From Lachnospiraceae bacterium (GTDB taxonomy: Bacteria; Bacillota; Clostridia; Lachnospirales; Lachnospiraceae), in contig JAGAQJ010000058.1 in NCBI GenBank assembly GCA_017622845.1, positions 37,652 through 101,651 on the forward strand: DNA of 64,000 bases. The letters run 5' to 3'. Positions 1-8,340 of the stretch are shown here, piece after piece (the first letter of the stretch is position 1; each line of letters starts with the position of its first letter). The notes below the pieces were generated by a model. The model was given only the letters and a program-made list of their open reading frames with translations, did no database searches and was not told the DNA's origin. The position numbers were made by a program, and so were the translations under genes.

Positions 1-1
1 T

Positions 2-2056
2 ATTAATTTTGTGGGATATTTGTTTGAGATGCAGGCGACAGACAAAAACACAGCGCTGATGGCAATTAAATTTATTTATTTCGGAAAGCCTTATATTGCA
101 CTCAGTATTTTTTTGTTTGCCATGGAATTTTATAAGGTGCGTCTTCCAAGATGGCTGGTTAATGTCCTGTGCGGTATTCATATATCCGTGACGATTCTGG
201 TACTTACCTGTGAGAAACACACGTTGTATTACAGCAGCATTGACTATACATATGAGGGAATGTTTCCGCACCTTGTTTTTGGTCATAGCATTATTTATAA
301 GATATATAATTACGGCTTTATTATGGGATATCTGCTGATTATAGTATTGGTCGGCGTCAAAAATTATAAATATACAAGAACGCACATCGAAAAGACACGG
401 ATTATTCTGATGAGCAGCATATCAGGAGTGTCAGTTGCAGGGTTTCTGCTTTTTTGCAGCGGTGCGGCGAGAGGGTATGATACAACAGTGCCGGCGTATA
501 TCATCTCAGCCACACTGCTGATGATTTTGATGTTCCGATATGACCTTCTTGATGTTTTGCTGCTTGCAAAGGATGACATTGTTGATGAATTTGATGCCGG
601 AATTGTTGTACTGGATGAAAGAAACAGGGTAATTTACATGAATAAAAAAGCCGGGGATATTCTTGCTGCTTTACAGGAGGAAAAGGCAGAAGCAGAGATC
701 AGCAGACTGGACAGATTATGTGAGCAGAATGAAAGGCTTCATATAGAAGACCGCATTTATGAGCTTCGGAGAAAGAAAATTACCAGAAACGATAATTTTT
801 ACGGAAATATCTATATCATAGGAGATATTACCGAGAGCTACAACTATACGATAAATCTTGAAAAGCAGAAGGCGATTGCAGAGCATGCGAATCAGGCGAA
901 ATCAGACTTCCTTGCGAGAATGTCGCATGAAATCCGGACACCGATTAATTCTGTGTTAGGCATGAATGAGATGATACTGAGGGACAGTACAGAGCCGGTT
1001 GTCAAGCGGTATGCCATGAACATCAAGACTTCAGCGAATTCTCTTCTTGGCATTATTAATGATATCTTGGATTCTTCCAAGATTGAATCCGGCAAGATGG
1101 AGATACTGCCTGTAGAATATGATTTAGACAGCCTGCTGAATGATGTTGTAAGCATGATTTATGCCAAGGCAAAGGATAAAGAGCTGAGATTTGAGGTCAA
1201 TGTGAATGAAAAGCTTCCCAATAAATTGTATGGCGATGATGTGCGGATACGTCAGGTATTGGTCAATCTGCTTACAAATGCCGTCAAATATACGCATGAA
1301 GGCTCTGTTATGCTCTCCGTCGACGGAAAAAGCATTGGTGACAGTCTGCTGTTGTTCTGTGAGGTAAAGGATACGGGAATCGGCATAAAAGAGGAAGACC
1401 TGCCAAGGATTTTTCAGACCTTTGAGAGGGTAGACGAAAAAAGAAACAGAAATATTGAAGGAACAGGTCTGGGCATGAATATCGTTCAAAGCCTGTTGGA
1501 GCTTATGGGGACGGAGCTGAAGGCAGAAAGCGTGTATGGCAGCGGAACGACATTTTATTTCGAACTATCACAAAAAATCATATCAGAGGAGCCTATCGGC
1601 AATTTTCGGGAAACCGTGGAAAAGCTGGGAGAGGAGTATCAATATAAGAGCTTGTTCAAGGCGCCTCAGGCAAAGATATTGGTTGTGGACGACAATGAAA
1701 TCAACCGAATGGTATTTACCTGTATGCTGCTGGATACACAAATACAGGTAACGGAAGCAGAGTCCGGTATCAAAGCGTTAAAGTTGGTGGAAAAGGAGCG
1801 TTTTGATATGATATTTCTTGACTATATGATGCCGGAGCTTGACGGAGTAGAGACTCTTCATAAAATGCGGAATATGGAACATAATTTAAGCAAAGCAGCC
1901 CCTGTGATTATTTTGACTGCTAACGCAGTTACAGGCGCTAAGGAGCAGTATTTGGCAGAGGGGTTTGACGATTATCTGTCGAAACCGATTATCCCTGAAA
2001 AGCTGGAACAGATGATTAAGGACAGGCTTCCGAAGGAATATGTGGTTGAGGATTAA
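2..2056 (+). CDS. hybrid sensor histidine kinase (5'-truncated by window edge)
   Basis: A membrane sensor kinase with a fused receiver. The frame is open to the left edge, so the N-terminus lies outside the window. Counting from the GTG at position 11: hydrophobic segments fill about residues 1-175 (an N-terminal 7TM-type sensor of which the first helices may be missing), a short PAS-like stretch lies at 190-275, the H-box SHEIRTP has phosphoacceptor His306, the ATPase domain has an N box near 421-425 (LTNAVKY) and G boxes DTGIGI and GTGLGM, and a C-terminal REC domain has Asp604 in FLDYMMPE. The His-to-Asp layout supports an internal phosphorelay. No separate regulator is adjacent. The next gene is a secreted galactanase, so carbohydrate sensing is possible but is only inference. 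Confidence 0.9.
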   Translation: MNFVGYLFEMQATDKNTALMAIKFIYFGKPYIALSIFLFAMEFYKVRLPRWLVNVLCGIHISVTILVLTCEKHTLYYSSIDYTYEGMFPHLVFGHSIIYKIYNYGFIMGYLLIIVLVGVKNYKYTRTHIEKTRIILMSSISGVSVAGFLLFCSGAARGYDTTVPAYIISATLLMILMFRYDLLDVLLLAKDDIVDEFDAGIVVLDERNRVIYMNKKAGDILAALQEEKAEAEISRLDRLCEQNERLHIEDRIYELRRKKITRNDNFYGNIYIIGDITESYNYTINLEKQKAIAEHANQAKSDFLARMSHEIRTPINSVLGMNEMILRDSTEPVVKRYAMNIKTSANSLLGIINDILDSSKIESGKMEILPVEYDLDSLLNDVVSMIYAKAKDKELRFEVNVNEKLPNKLYGDDVRIRQVLVNLLTNAVKYTHEGSVMLSVDGKSIGDSLLLFCEVKDTGIGIKEEDLPRIFQTFERVDEKRNRNIEGTGLGMNIVQSLLELMGTELKAESVYGSGTTFYFELSQKIISEEPIGNFRETVEKLGEEYQYKSLFKAPQAKILVVDDNEINRMVFTCMLLDTQIQVTEAESGIKALKLVEKERFDMIFLDYMMPELDGVETLHKMRNMEHNLSKAAPVIILTANAVTGAKEQYLAEGFDDYLSKPIIPEKLEQMIKDRLPKEYVVED

Positions 2057-2161
2057 AGAAGTGGAACAATAGCTCTATTTACAAAAAGAGGGGGATAATG
2101 ATATAGTTTAGTCAGGTGCATGAATAATTGCACAAATTTTTCTAAAGAAAGGGATAGAGCT

Positions 2162-3508
2162 ATGAACAAAATAGTCAAAAAATTATGTAAAGTGGGAATT
2201 TCTTTGGCGCTGACTGCAGCTGTCGCATTGGGCAGTTGTCCGGCTGAAATGGAGAAGGCAAGTGCGTCAACTTCAATTTCAGGAGTATCACAGATTGCAA
2301 ATCTGCCAAACGATTTTATTCGTGGTGTAGATATCTCCACAGTGCTTGCAATGGAAAACAGCGGTGTGCAATACAAGTATCTGGACGGTACCAACGGCGA
2401 TATTTTTAACATTCTTGCCGGTGCGGGCGTGAATTATGTCAGAATCCGCATCTGGAACAATCCATATGATGCAGATCCGCCTTATAAAGGATACGGCGGA
2501 GGAAACTGCAACCTGTACACTGCTAAGGTTCTTGGCAAGAGAGCGACAGATGCAGGAATGAAGGTTTTCATTGATTTTCACTATTCTGATTTCTGGACAG
2601 ACCCGGCGAAGCATTATCCGCCCAAGGATTGGGCAGATTATAACCTTCATGAGAAAAAAATAGCTGTCTATAACTTTACGCGCGATTCTCTGTGTGAATT
2701 AATCAACTATGGTGTAAATGTGCAGATGGTTCAGATTGGAAACGAGACGAATGGTGCTTTGTGCGGCGTTGGCGGTACGGCTGATGATGTTTGGGACTTG
2801 AGTTCAGGTGTTGCGGAATTAATGCAGCAGGGCTGCTATGCAATAGATGATGTCAACAGCCAATACGGAAGAGATATCCTTAAGGTTCTTCATTTCACAC
2901 GTTTGATCGATGATGGAGAATGGTATGCAGAGCAGGTGGATAAGATGGGTGTAGACTATGATGTGTATGCTGCATCGTTTTATCCGATGTGGGATGGTAC
3001 AACTTCGGATATGACTACAGTTCTTACAAATATTGCAAGGACTTACAATAAAAAGGTAATGGTAGCTGAAACAGCATATCCGTTCACCTTTCATGATTCT
3101 GACGGTTCCAGAAATAATATTAATGACAGCTCTGCCATGAAATATTCGAATTACGCTGTAAGCGTTGCTGGTCAGACCCAGGCTCTTTACGATGTATTTA
3201 ACGGTATTGCAAAGGTAAACGATTCTTTGAATGGTTATGGACTTGGCGCTTTTTACTGGGAACCGGCTTGGATTGGAACCGACAGCTCCGCATGGGGAAC
3301 GTATGGCACCGGATGGGCCTCCTCCACTTCGGAAAATTACGAAAGATTGTTTAGTGCAACGGCGCAGGAATATTCCACTACAGATTTGGGTAGCTCCTGG
3401 GATAATATGACATTATTTGATAGTAATGGAAAGGCATCAACCGCGCTCTATGTATTTAATGACATTCGCGGCGTGGATAGTGTAACCTCGGCAAATGGCG
3501 GTAATTAG
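2162..3508 (+). CDS. secreted arabinogalactan endo-beta-1,4-galactanase, GH53
   Basis: A GH53 enzyme that cleaves beta-1,4-galactan side chains of pectin. The ATG at 2162 is chosen because AGAAAGGG lies 8 bases upstream and the protein then opens with a Lys-rich, hydrophobic signal peptide (about residues 1-36). An in-frame ATG at 2120 has no such signal. Family landmarks are FIRGVDIS, YVRIRIWNNP, FIDFHYSDFW, the acid/base Glu195 in QIGNET, the nucleophile Glu303 in VAETAYP, and FYWEPAW. The length (448 residues) suits a single catalytic domain. No cell-wall anchor or carbohydrate-binding module is visible, so the product is probably released. A strong terminator follows. Confidence 0.93.
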   Translation: MNKIVKKLCKVGISLALTAAVALGSCPAEMEKASASTSISGVSQIANLPNDFIRGVDISTVLAMENSGVQYKYLDGTNGDIFNILAGAGVNYVRIRIWNNPYDADPPYKGYGGGNCNLYTAKVLGKRATDAGMKVFIDFHYSDFWTDPAKHYPPKDWADYNLHEKKIAVYNFTRDSLCELINYGVNVQMVQIGNETNGALCGVGGTADDVWDLSSGVAELMQQGCYAIDDVNSQYGRDILKVLHFTRLIDDGEWYAEQVDKMGVDYDVYAASFYPMWDGTTSDMTTVLTNIARTYNKKVMVAETAYPFTFHDSDGSRNNINDSSAMKYSNYAVSVAGQTQALYDVFNGIAKVNDSLNGYGLGAFYWEPAWIGTDSSAWGTYGTGWASSTSENYERLFSATAQEYSTTDLGSSWDNMTLFDSNGKASTALYVFNDIRGVDSVTSANGGN

Positions 3509-3535
3509 GAATTGAAATGATGGATTGATTTACGG

Positions 3536-3577
3536 AAGGCACCCCTGATTTGGTTTGAAAATCATGGGTGCCTTTTG
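3536..3577 (+). terminator. intrinsic terminator after the GH53 gene
   Basis: AAGGCACCC and GGGTGCCTT form a perfect 9-bp stem, extended inside by TGAT/ATCA, and are followed by a short T run. It lies 28 bases after the galactanase stop codon. Confidence 0.85.
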
Positions 3578-3615
3578 GACTAAGTGTCAAATGACAAAAT
3601 ATAAGAAATGATATA

Positions 3616-3658
3616 TGCTCAGGTTGATACAGGAAAATGTATCGACTTGAGCATTTTT
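3616..3658 (+). terminator. strong hairpin with T5 tail just upstream of the AAA+ gene
   Basis: A 16-bp stem (two G-U wobbles) runs from 3616-3631 to 3638-3653 around the loop GGAAAA, followed by TTTTT. It ends 35 bases before the ATG of the AAA+ gene. Either it is a second terminator for upstream transcription or it is a leader attenuator of the ATPase gene. The palindrome TGTCAAATGACA precedes it. Confidence 0.75.
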
Positions 3659-3693
3659 GTATAAGCGATTATTTTACAATATAGGAGGATATT

Positions 3694-4800
3694 ATGAAAG
3701 CAATTAAAATTGGAACAAAAGTTGAGATTTACAACGATACCGTGTTGACTTATGATGAACTGCCTGCAAAAGCATATATTGTCAGATTTACTAAGATGTC
3801 AGGCTTTTATTTGGATGAGTATATGGATATTGCGGTAACAGAAGGCAAAATATATGGGGAACATATGAAAAAGGTGGAAAAGGTTTTGAGGACTTACGGA
3901 GAGTTTAACAGAAATCTTGGCGTTATCCTAAGCGGACGCAAAGGAATTGGAAAATCGTTGTTTGCCAAGCTTTTGTCCGTAGAAGCGATTAAAAGCGGAA
4001 TACCGATGATTGTCGTCGACAGATACATACCGGGAATTTCCGCGTATATCGAAGCAATTGACCAGAGAGTAATGGTACTGTTTGATGAGTTTGATAAGAC
4101 CTTTGGCGATGTAAGAACATCGGAGGGAGAAATTGAGCCGCAGGCCGCACTGCTTGGACTGTTTGACGGAATTTCACATGGAAAGAAATTGTTTGTCATT
4201 ACCTGCAATGATATTCGAAAACTAAATGATTTCATCGTAAACCGACCGGGGCGTTTTCACTATCATTTTCGCTTTGACTATCCGTCTGCAGAAGAAATAA
4301 GAATCTATCTTACGGATAAGCTTAGGAAAAAATATTATAGGGAGATTGAGCCTATTATAGCATTTTCAAGAAAGGTGGATTTGAATTATGACTGCCTCAG
4401 GGCTATCGCATTTGAAATTAATAACGGCGAGAGCTTCAGCAGTGCGATAGAGGACTTAAACATTATGAATCTGTCACAGGAGTGTTATGATATCACAATA
4501 CATTTTAAAAATGGTTCTCCGATGCAGGTGGAGAACAAATATATTGATTTTTTTAGCGATGAAGAAATCAGCCTTTGTTTTTCAGAAGATCATTACAATG
4601 AAATTCTTACGATAAATTTCCGGGTGAGGGACAGTATCTATGATGCAAAAAATAACTGCTATCTGCTGCCTGCCGACAAGCTGAAAATCTCATATGATGA
4701 GAGCTACGACCAGGAACTTGTTGACAAGACAAAGGCATTAACGCCGGACTATCTTTCGATAGCGAAAGTGAAGGAAAAAAGTCTGCATTACATTGTATAG
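3694..4800 (+). CDS. orphan AAA+ ATPase
   Basis: A 368-residue ATPase of the AAA+ class. Walker A is GRKGIGKS at residues 81-88, Walker B is VMVLFDEFD at 126-134, a sensor-1-like Asn is in VITCND, and an arginine-finger-like segment is NRPGRF. AGGAGG sits 8 bases before the ATG. The region after about residue 260 matches nothing I recognise and may be a substrate or partner domain. There is no signal peptide or membrane segment, so it is cytosolic. It stands alone, between a terminator-like hairpin and a convergent phosphatase gene. Similar single-ring ATPases occur in phages and in bacterial assembly systems, but no such neighbour is present and I assign no function. Confidence 0.85.
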   Translation: MKAIKIGTKVEIYNDTVLTYDELPAKAYIVRFTKMSGFYLDEYMDIAVTEGKIYGEHMKKVEKVLRTYGEFNRNLGVILSGRKGIGKSLFAKLLSVEAIKSGIPMIVVDRYIPGISAYIEAIDQRVMVLFDEFDKTFGDVRTSEGEIEPQAALLGLFDGISHGKKLFVITCNDIRKLNDFIVNRPGRFHYHFRFDYPSAEEIRIYLTDKLRKKYYREIEPIIAFSRKVDLNYDCLRAIAFEINNGESFSSAIEDLNIMNLSQECYDITIHFKNGSPMQVENKYIDFFSDEEISLCFSEDHYNEILTINFRVRDSIYDAKNNCYLLPADKLKISYDESYDQELVDKTKALTPDYLSIAKVKEKSLHYIV

Positions 4801-4829
4801 GGCTGAAAGACCGCAGATGCAGTCAACAG

Positions 4830-4852
4830 GAGTCTGCCGAAAGACAGGCTCC
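4830..4852. terminator. weak hairpin between convergent genes
   Basis: GGAGTCTG and CAGGCTCC form an 8-bp stem with one G-U pair, between the AAA+ ATPase and the convergent phosphatase. No T tract follows, so termination is uncertain. Confidence 0.35.
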
Positions 4853-4863
4853 AATTGGATACA

Positions 4864-5334
4864 TTACAGTTTATCTCTGTCGTTTTCAAGGATATATTGG
4901 AGAAGGGCATCGCAGCCCTCGCTGATATCATGGTAGGTTACGTCAAAATCACCCGTGTACCATGGATCAGCGACATCGCGCCCGGAACCGGCAAAGCTAA
5001 GGAGCTTATAAATCTTATCCTGACGGCCGTTTCCTGCAATGCGTATCATGTTCCTGATATTAGCAGAGTCCATTCCAATCAGATAGTCATATTCCTCATA
5101 ATCCTTCTCAGTCATCTGAACCGCGCGGTGCGGAACAAGCGGTATATTCATTTCGCGGAGCTTGTTCACAGTTCCATAGTGAGGAGCGTTTCCGATTTCC
5201 TCGCGGCTTGTTGCGGCAGAATGAATGGAAAAGGAGTTTTCCAGTTGACTTTTTTTCACAAGGTCAGTCATGACACTCTCAGCCATGGTGCTGCGGCAGA
5301 TATTCCCATGACAGACAAACAGTATTTTTACCAT
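4864..5334 (-). CDS. low-molecular-weight protein-tyrosine phosphatase
   Basis: A 156-residue LMW-PTP. The P-loop CX5RS motif is CHGNICRS with nucleophile Cys8 and Arg14. The general acid is Asp123 in VADPWYTGDF. Length and both motifs fit the family exactly. It is cytosolic and hydrolyses phosphotyrosine or phosphoarginine in related Firmicutes; the substrate here is unknown. No tyrosine kinase or exopolysaccharide operon is adjacent. It is codirectional with the downstream-strand acetyltransferase gene but separated from it by a hairpin. Confidence 0.92.
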   Translation of the reverse strand: MVKILFVCHGNICRSTMAESVMTDLVKKSQLENSFSIHSAATSREEIGNAPHYGTVNKLREMNIPLVPHRAVQMTEKDYEEYDYLIGMDSANIRNMIRIAGNGRQDKIYKLLSFAGSGRDVADPWYTGDFDVTYHDISEGCDALLQYILENDRDKL

Positions 5335-5385
5335 CTTGTTTTTATCCCTTCATAAACCTTCAAAAATTGCTTGCTTTCTGCCAAC

Positions 5386-5417
5386 AAGACGAATCGACAC
5401 TTCCGGCGAATCGTCTT
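5386..5417 (-). terminator. inverted repeat after the acetyltransferase gene
   Basis: AAGACGA..TCG and its complement form an 11-bp stem with one mismatch, between the acetyltransferase stop codon and the phosphatase start on the minus strand. It lacks a T tract and may be a weak terminator. Confidence 0.4.
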
Positions 5418-5445
5418 GGCACAGAGTTTATTGATATCAATTGTT

Positions 5446-6036
5446 CTACATGTTGATTTTTCGGATAACACGACATGGATTGCCGACTGCCAGTGAATTT
5501 TCTGGTATATCTTTTGTTACAACGCTTCCGGCTCCAATAACAGAACCATTTCCAATCGTTACTCCGGGGAGTACGATTACACCGCCGCCCAGCCAGCATC
5601 CGCTTCCGATTCTGATAGGTAAAGCATATGTTCGGCAAAAATATTCTCCGGATTCCGGGTTCCAATCTGGTGTAAGTCTTTCGGAGAGCTCGACGGGGTG
5701 TGTTGCAGTGTAAAGCTGCACATTAGATGCAATTAGAACATTATCTCCAATTTCAATTTTATTGCAGTCTACAAATGTACAATTCATGTTGATTGAAACA
5801 TTATTTCCTAAGAATATATTATTTCCGTAATCGCAAATGAAAGGCTGCCCGACCGATACATTTGTACCGATTTGATGAAATAGTTGATTAAGGATTTCGC
5901 GTTTTTCTTCTTTCTGCTCATATCGCAGGGAATTATATTCTCTTAATAGTCTCCGGGCTTCTTCTTTCAGATGTAAAAAAATTTCATTGTGGCAGTCATA
6001 GTATTCTCCTGCCATACACTTTTCAAGTTCTGTCAT
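5446..6036 (-). CDS. maltose/galactoside O-acetyltransferase (LbH family)
   Basis: An acetyl-CoA-dependent sugar O-acetyltransferase. The start is the ATG at 6036 because the protein then opens MTELEKCMAGEYYD, the usual family start, and GGAG lies upstream; an in-frame ATG at 6075 would add 13 unrelated residues. About residues 1-55 form the N-terminal Mac domain, followed by left-handed beta-helix hexapeptide repeats with the active-site stretch TATHPV, and a C-terminal GNPCRVIRKI typical of the family. The 196-residue length is normal. The physiological role of these enzymes is usually detoxification of non-metabolised sugars. Confidence 0.9.
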   Translation of the reverse strand: MTELEKCMAGEYYDCHNEIFLHLKEEARRLLREYNSLRYEQKEEKREILNQLFHQIGTNVSVGQPFICDYGNNIFLGNNVSINMNCTFVDCNKIEIGDNVLIASNVQLYTATHPVELSERLTPDWNPESGEYFCRTYALPIRIGSGCWLGGGVIVLPGVTIGNGSVIGAGSVVTKDIPENSLAVGNPCRVIRKINM

Positions 6037-6230
6037 AATAACATCTCCGCTCCAATTACATTCTCGAATCGTCATGAATTCTAACTATATCAGGTATTTT
6101 AGACTCCAAAATTCCTGCTTTCATTATATCAAAATGATTACGAAATAAAAGACTATTTTGTGATTTAGCAATAATTCTGTTTGAAATGCATTTTTCTGAA
6201 ATCATGTTCATTCAATGCCTTTTTGTGTAC

Positions 6231-6704
6231 TTAGTTAAGCAGATAAATCATAAAGCTGAGATATCCGGCAAAGGTCACCCAAAGCAGATATGGAAGCTGA
6301 AGATAAGCGGCAGCAGAATCAATTCTGCTGAATTTGAATATCATCTTGATGATAGAAGCCCATAAAACGATCAGCCATATAAATGCAAACAAAAAAGTCT
6401 GCATATTGAAAAAGATAATCGACCAGAAAAAATTTAAGATAAGCTGAAAGGCGTAATTTAGCAAAGCGTCCATAACTTCTTCAGGATAGGTGCCTTTTTG
6501 CAGATAGATACGGGCGCTGCTGATTCCCATAAGGATATAAAGAATCGTCCAGACAATAGGAAAAAGTATGGCAGGAGGAGCCAATGCCGGTTTATCTATT
6601 GCAGCATAGATATCCGTATTATTTCGCGTAAGGAAAAAAGAGAGCCCTCCTGTCCCAAGTGCAATGATAATGGCGATGAGATAAGGTTTTATTTTCGTCC
6701 GCAT
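6231..6704 (-). CDS. TspO/MBR family membrane protein
   Basis: A 157-residue integral membrane protein with five hydrophobic segments. Family signatures are the proline-rich PALAPPAILFPIVWTILY and, later, NFFWSIIFF. The start is taken at 6704 because GAGG lies 6 bases upstream of it; an in-frame ATG at 6716 overlaps that ribosome binding site and has none of its own. TspO proteins bind tetrapyrroles and related ligands. It stands alone, downstream of tyrA on the same strand, with 68 bases between them. Confidence 0.92.
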   Translation of the reverse strand: MRTKIKPYLIAIIIALGTGGLSFFLTRNNTDIYAAIDKPALAPPAILFPIVWTILYILMGISSARIYLQKGTYPEEVMDALLNYAFQLILNFFWSIIFFNMQTFLFAFIWLIVLWASIIKMIFKFSRIDSAAAYLQLPYLLWVTFAGYLSFMIYLLN

Positions 6705-6772
6705 AGGAAACCTCATTTTGTGATAAGTTGTTATATTTTATGCGGAATAAAGTCTCTTATGTGGTTTTTATC

Positions 6773-7873
6773 TTATTTTCTCTGATAAATGGAGTAGTTC
6801 AGATTTTGAAGCAATACAACAGCTTCGTCTAAAGCGGCTGCATCGTAAAATTCAACACGAAGTATCCCTTCCTCAAATTCCCTGTTATGTATGATGCCGA
6901 TATTCTTTATGGAAATATCTGCCTTGGCAAGCAGAGTGGCAAGCGATGCAATAGAGCCGGCTTCATCAGGGATATCTACATAGCAGGCAAATACCTTCTT
7001 GATAGGTCCCTTTGGCAAATCAGCAAAGGAATCCCGGTATTCTTTGGAAGCAGCGAACAAATCATAAGTAAAGCCCTTTTGCTTTGCACGTACAGCCTTG
7101 CTGATTGTTTGCAGAGAGTCTATGTAATCATCTAATAAATCAGCGATATTTTCTGTGTTTGCCATGCAGATTGATTCCCACATATCCGGGGAGGAGGAGG
7201 CAATGCGCGTAATATCCTTAAAGCCTCCGGCAGCAATAAGCTTCATAGTGCCTTCCTTCGAATCATGGTCGTGCACCAGATTGGCGAGTGCGGCGGCAAT
7301 CAGATGCGGCACATGACTGACAGCAGCCGTTACATAGTCGTGCTCTTGATGACTTAATATTAAAGGAATAGCGCCTATTTTTTTAACCAGTGAGTAGTAT
7401 TCGGCGACAGCCTCGTTTGATACATCTTCTGTGGGCGTGAGGATATAGTAGGCATTTTCCAAAATCATCGGATTGGCGTTGGAAAAGCCTGTCTTTTCGC
7501 TTCCTGCCATGGGGTGTCCCCCGATAAAATTTTTGCTTAATCCAAGCTGTTCAACTGTCTCATGAATGGCGCCTTTGACGCTGCCAACATCTGTGATAAT
7601 TGTATTGTCGGATATGAGCGGTTTCAGCTGTTCCAAAAATTTGTTATTAACGGCGACAGGAGCGCATAAGAATATCATATCACAGTCGGAAAAAAGCTCA
7701 TTGATTTGCGTTGTACCTTCGTCGATAGCGCCTGCCGCAAGAGCCTCATCAAGAGTGGACTGCCTTCGGGCATATGCTACTATTTTCGCGTTGGGATTCA
7801 CTTGCCTGATTGCCAGTGCAATTGACCCGCCGATAAGACCAAGACTTAAAAAGCCGAATTTATTCATACTCAT
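6773..7873 (-). CDS. tyrA: prephenate dehydrogenase with C-terminal ACT domain
   Basis: Oxidative decarboxylation of prephenate to 4-hydroxyphenylpyruvate in tyrosine synthesis, NAD(P)-dependent. The Rossmann motif GLIGGS lies at about residues 12-17, conserved family segments include TDVGSVK, GGHPMAGSEKTG and SHVPHLIA, and a C-terminal ACT domain (about residues 297-366) suggests feedback by an aromatic amino acid. The start is taken at 7873 with AAAGG upstream; a second ATG follows at 7867, and an upstream in-frame ATG at 7954 adds 27 residues unlike the family. It is divergent from the EF-G-like gene and not part of a visible aro operon. Confidence 0.93.
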   Translation of the reverse strand: MSMNKFGFLSLGLIGGSIALAIRQVNPNAKIVAYARRQSTLDEALAAGAIDEGTTQINELFSDCDMIFLCAPVAVNNKFLEQLKPLISDNTIITDVGSVKGAIHETVEQLGLSKNFIGGHPMAGSEKTGFSNANPMILENAYYILTPTEDVSNEAVAEYYSLVKKIGAIPLILSHQEHDYVTAAVSHVPHLIAAALANLVHDHDSKEGTMKLIAAGGFKDITRIASSSPDMWESICMANTENIADLLDDYIDSLQTISKAVRAKQKGFTYDLFAASKEYRDSFADLPKGPIKKVFACYVDIPDEAGSIASLATLLAKADISIKNIGIIHNREFEEGILRVEFYDAAALDEAVVLLQNLNYSIYQRK

Positions 7874-8016
7874 AGAACGGATACCTTTCAATATAAATAA
7901 TGGATTAATGGATAATGTAATGAATAACCGGTGCATAGATTCATGCATCGACACTTATGATTATCGCACTTTAAAGCGCTAAAGTCAATTGCAAATTTAA
8001 TTTATGCATTCATAAC

Positions 8017-8030
8017 GTAACAGTTCAGCC
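8017..8030 (+). repeat. solo MITE-type end motif
   Basis: GTAACAGTTCAGCC, identical to the consensus end of the MITE-like elements in this window, but with no recognisable partner end or target duplication. Probably a remnant in the tyrA/EF-G-like intergenic region. Confidence 0.5.
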
Positions 8031-8114
8031 TTATGGGTACTGTTTCGTCAAATGTCACGAAATTCGACATTATATTTCATGAAAAAATTTAATGTGCATA
8101 ATGTACAAAAGAGA

Positions 8115-8143
8115 TTGAATTATCTGAAAATTTATAGTAATAT
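8115..8143 (+). promoter_or_regulatory. candidate sigma-A promoter of the EF-G-like gene
   Basis: TTGAAT, a 17-base spacer, then TAATAT. A transcript from here would have a leader of about 190 bases containing the structured repeat at 8208-8250. Confidence 0.5.
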
Positions 8144-8207
8144 TGTAGATATTAAGTACAGCACAATGCACCTGCTGCAGAGTACGGAGGATATATATAC
8201 TGTATCA

Positions 8208-8250
8208 GGCAGCAAGCCGCCATGAAGCGGTTTTGCATGGCTTGCCGCTT
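8208..8250 (+). repeat. structured dispersed repeat, copy R1
   Basis: Imperfect palindrome with an outer stem (GCAGCAAG with CTTGCCGC), an inner hairpin (CCGC, 6-base loop, GCGG) and a conserved tail TTTTGCATGG. It matches the minus-strand sequence at 59861-59902 over its whole length, with paired substitutions that keep both stems. It lies in the presumed leader of the EF-G-like gene. Confidence 0.6.
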
Positions 8251-8340
8251 GTAACTTATGAAGGTACGGAATAGTTATGTAATATTTAACTATTAGGATT
8301 CAACAATAAAACTATGAGATAGAAACAGGAGGTAGCTGCA

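Noticed and set aside
4855-5355. Long plus-strand frame opposite the tyrosine phosphatase
   Set aside because: The minus strand encodes a complete phosphatase with both catalytic motifs; the plus frame has no recognisable content.
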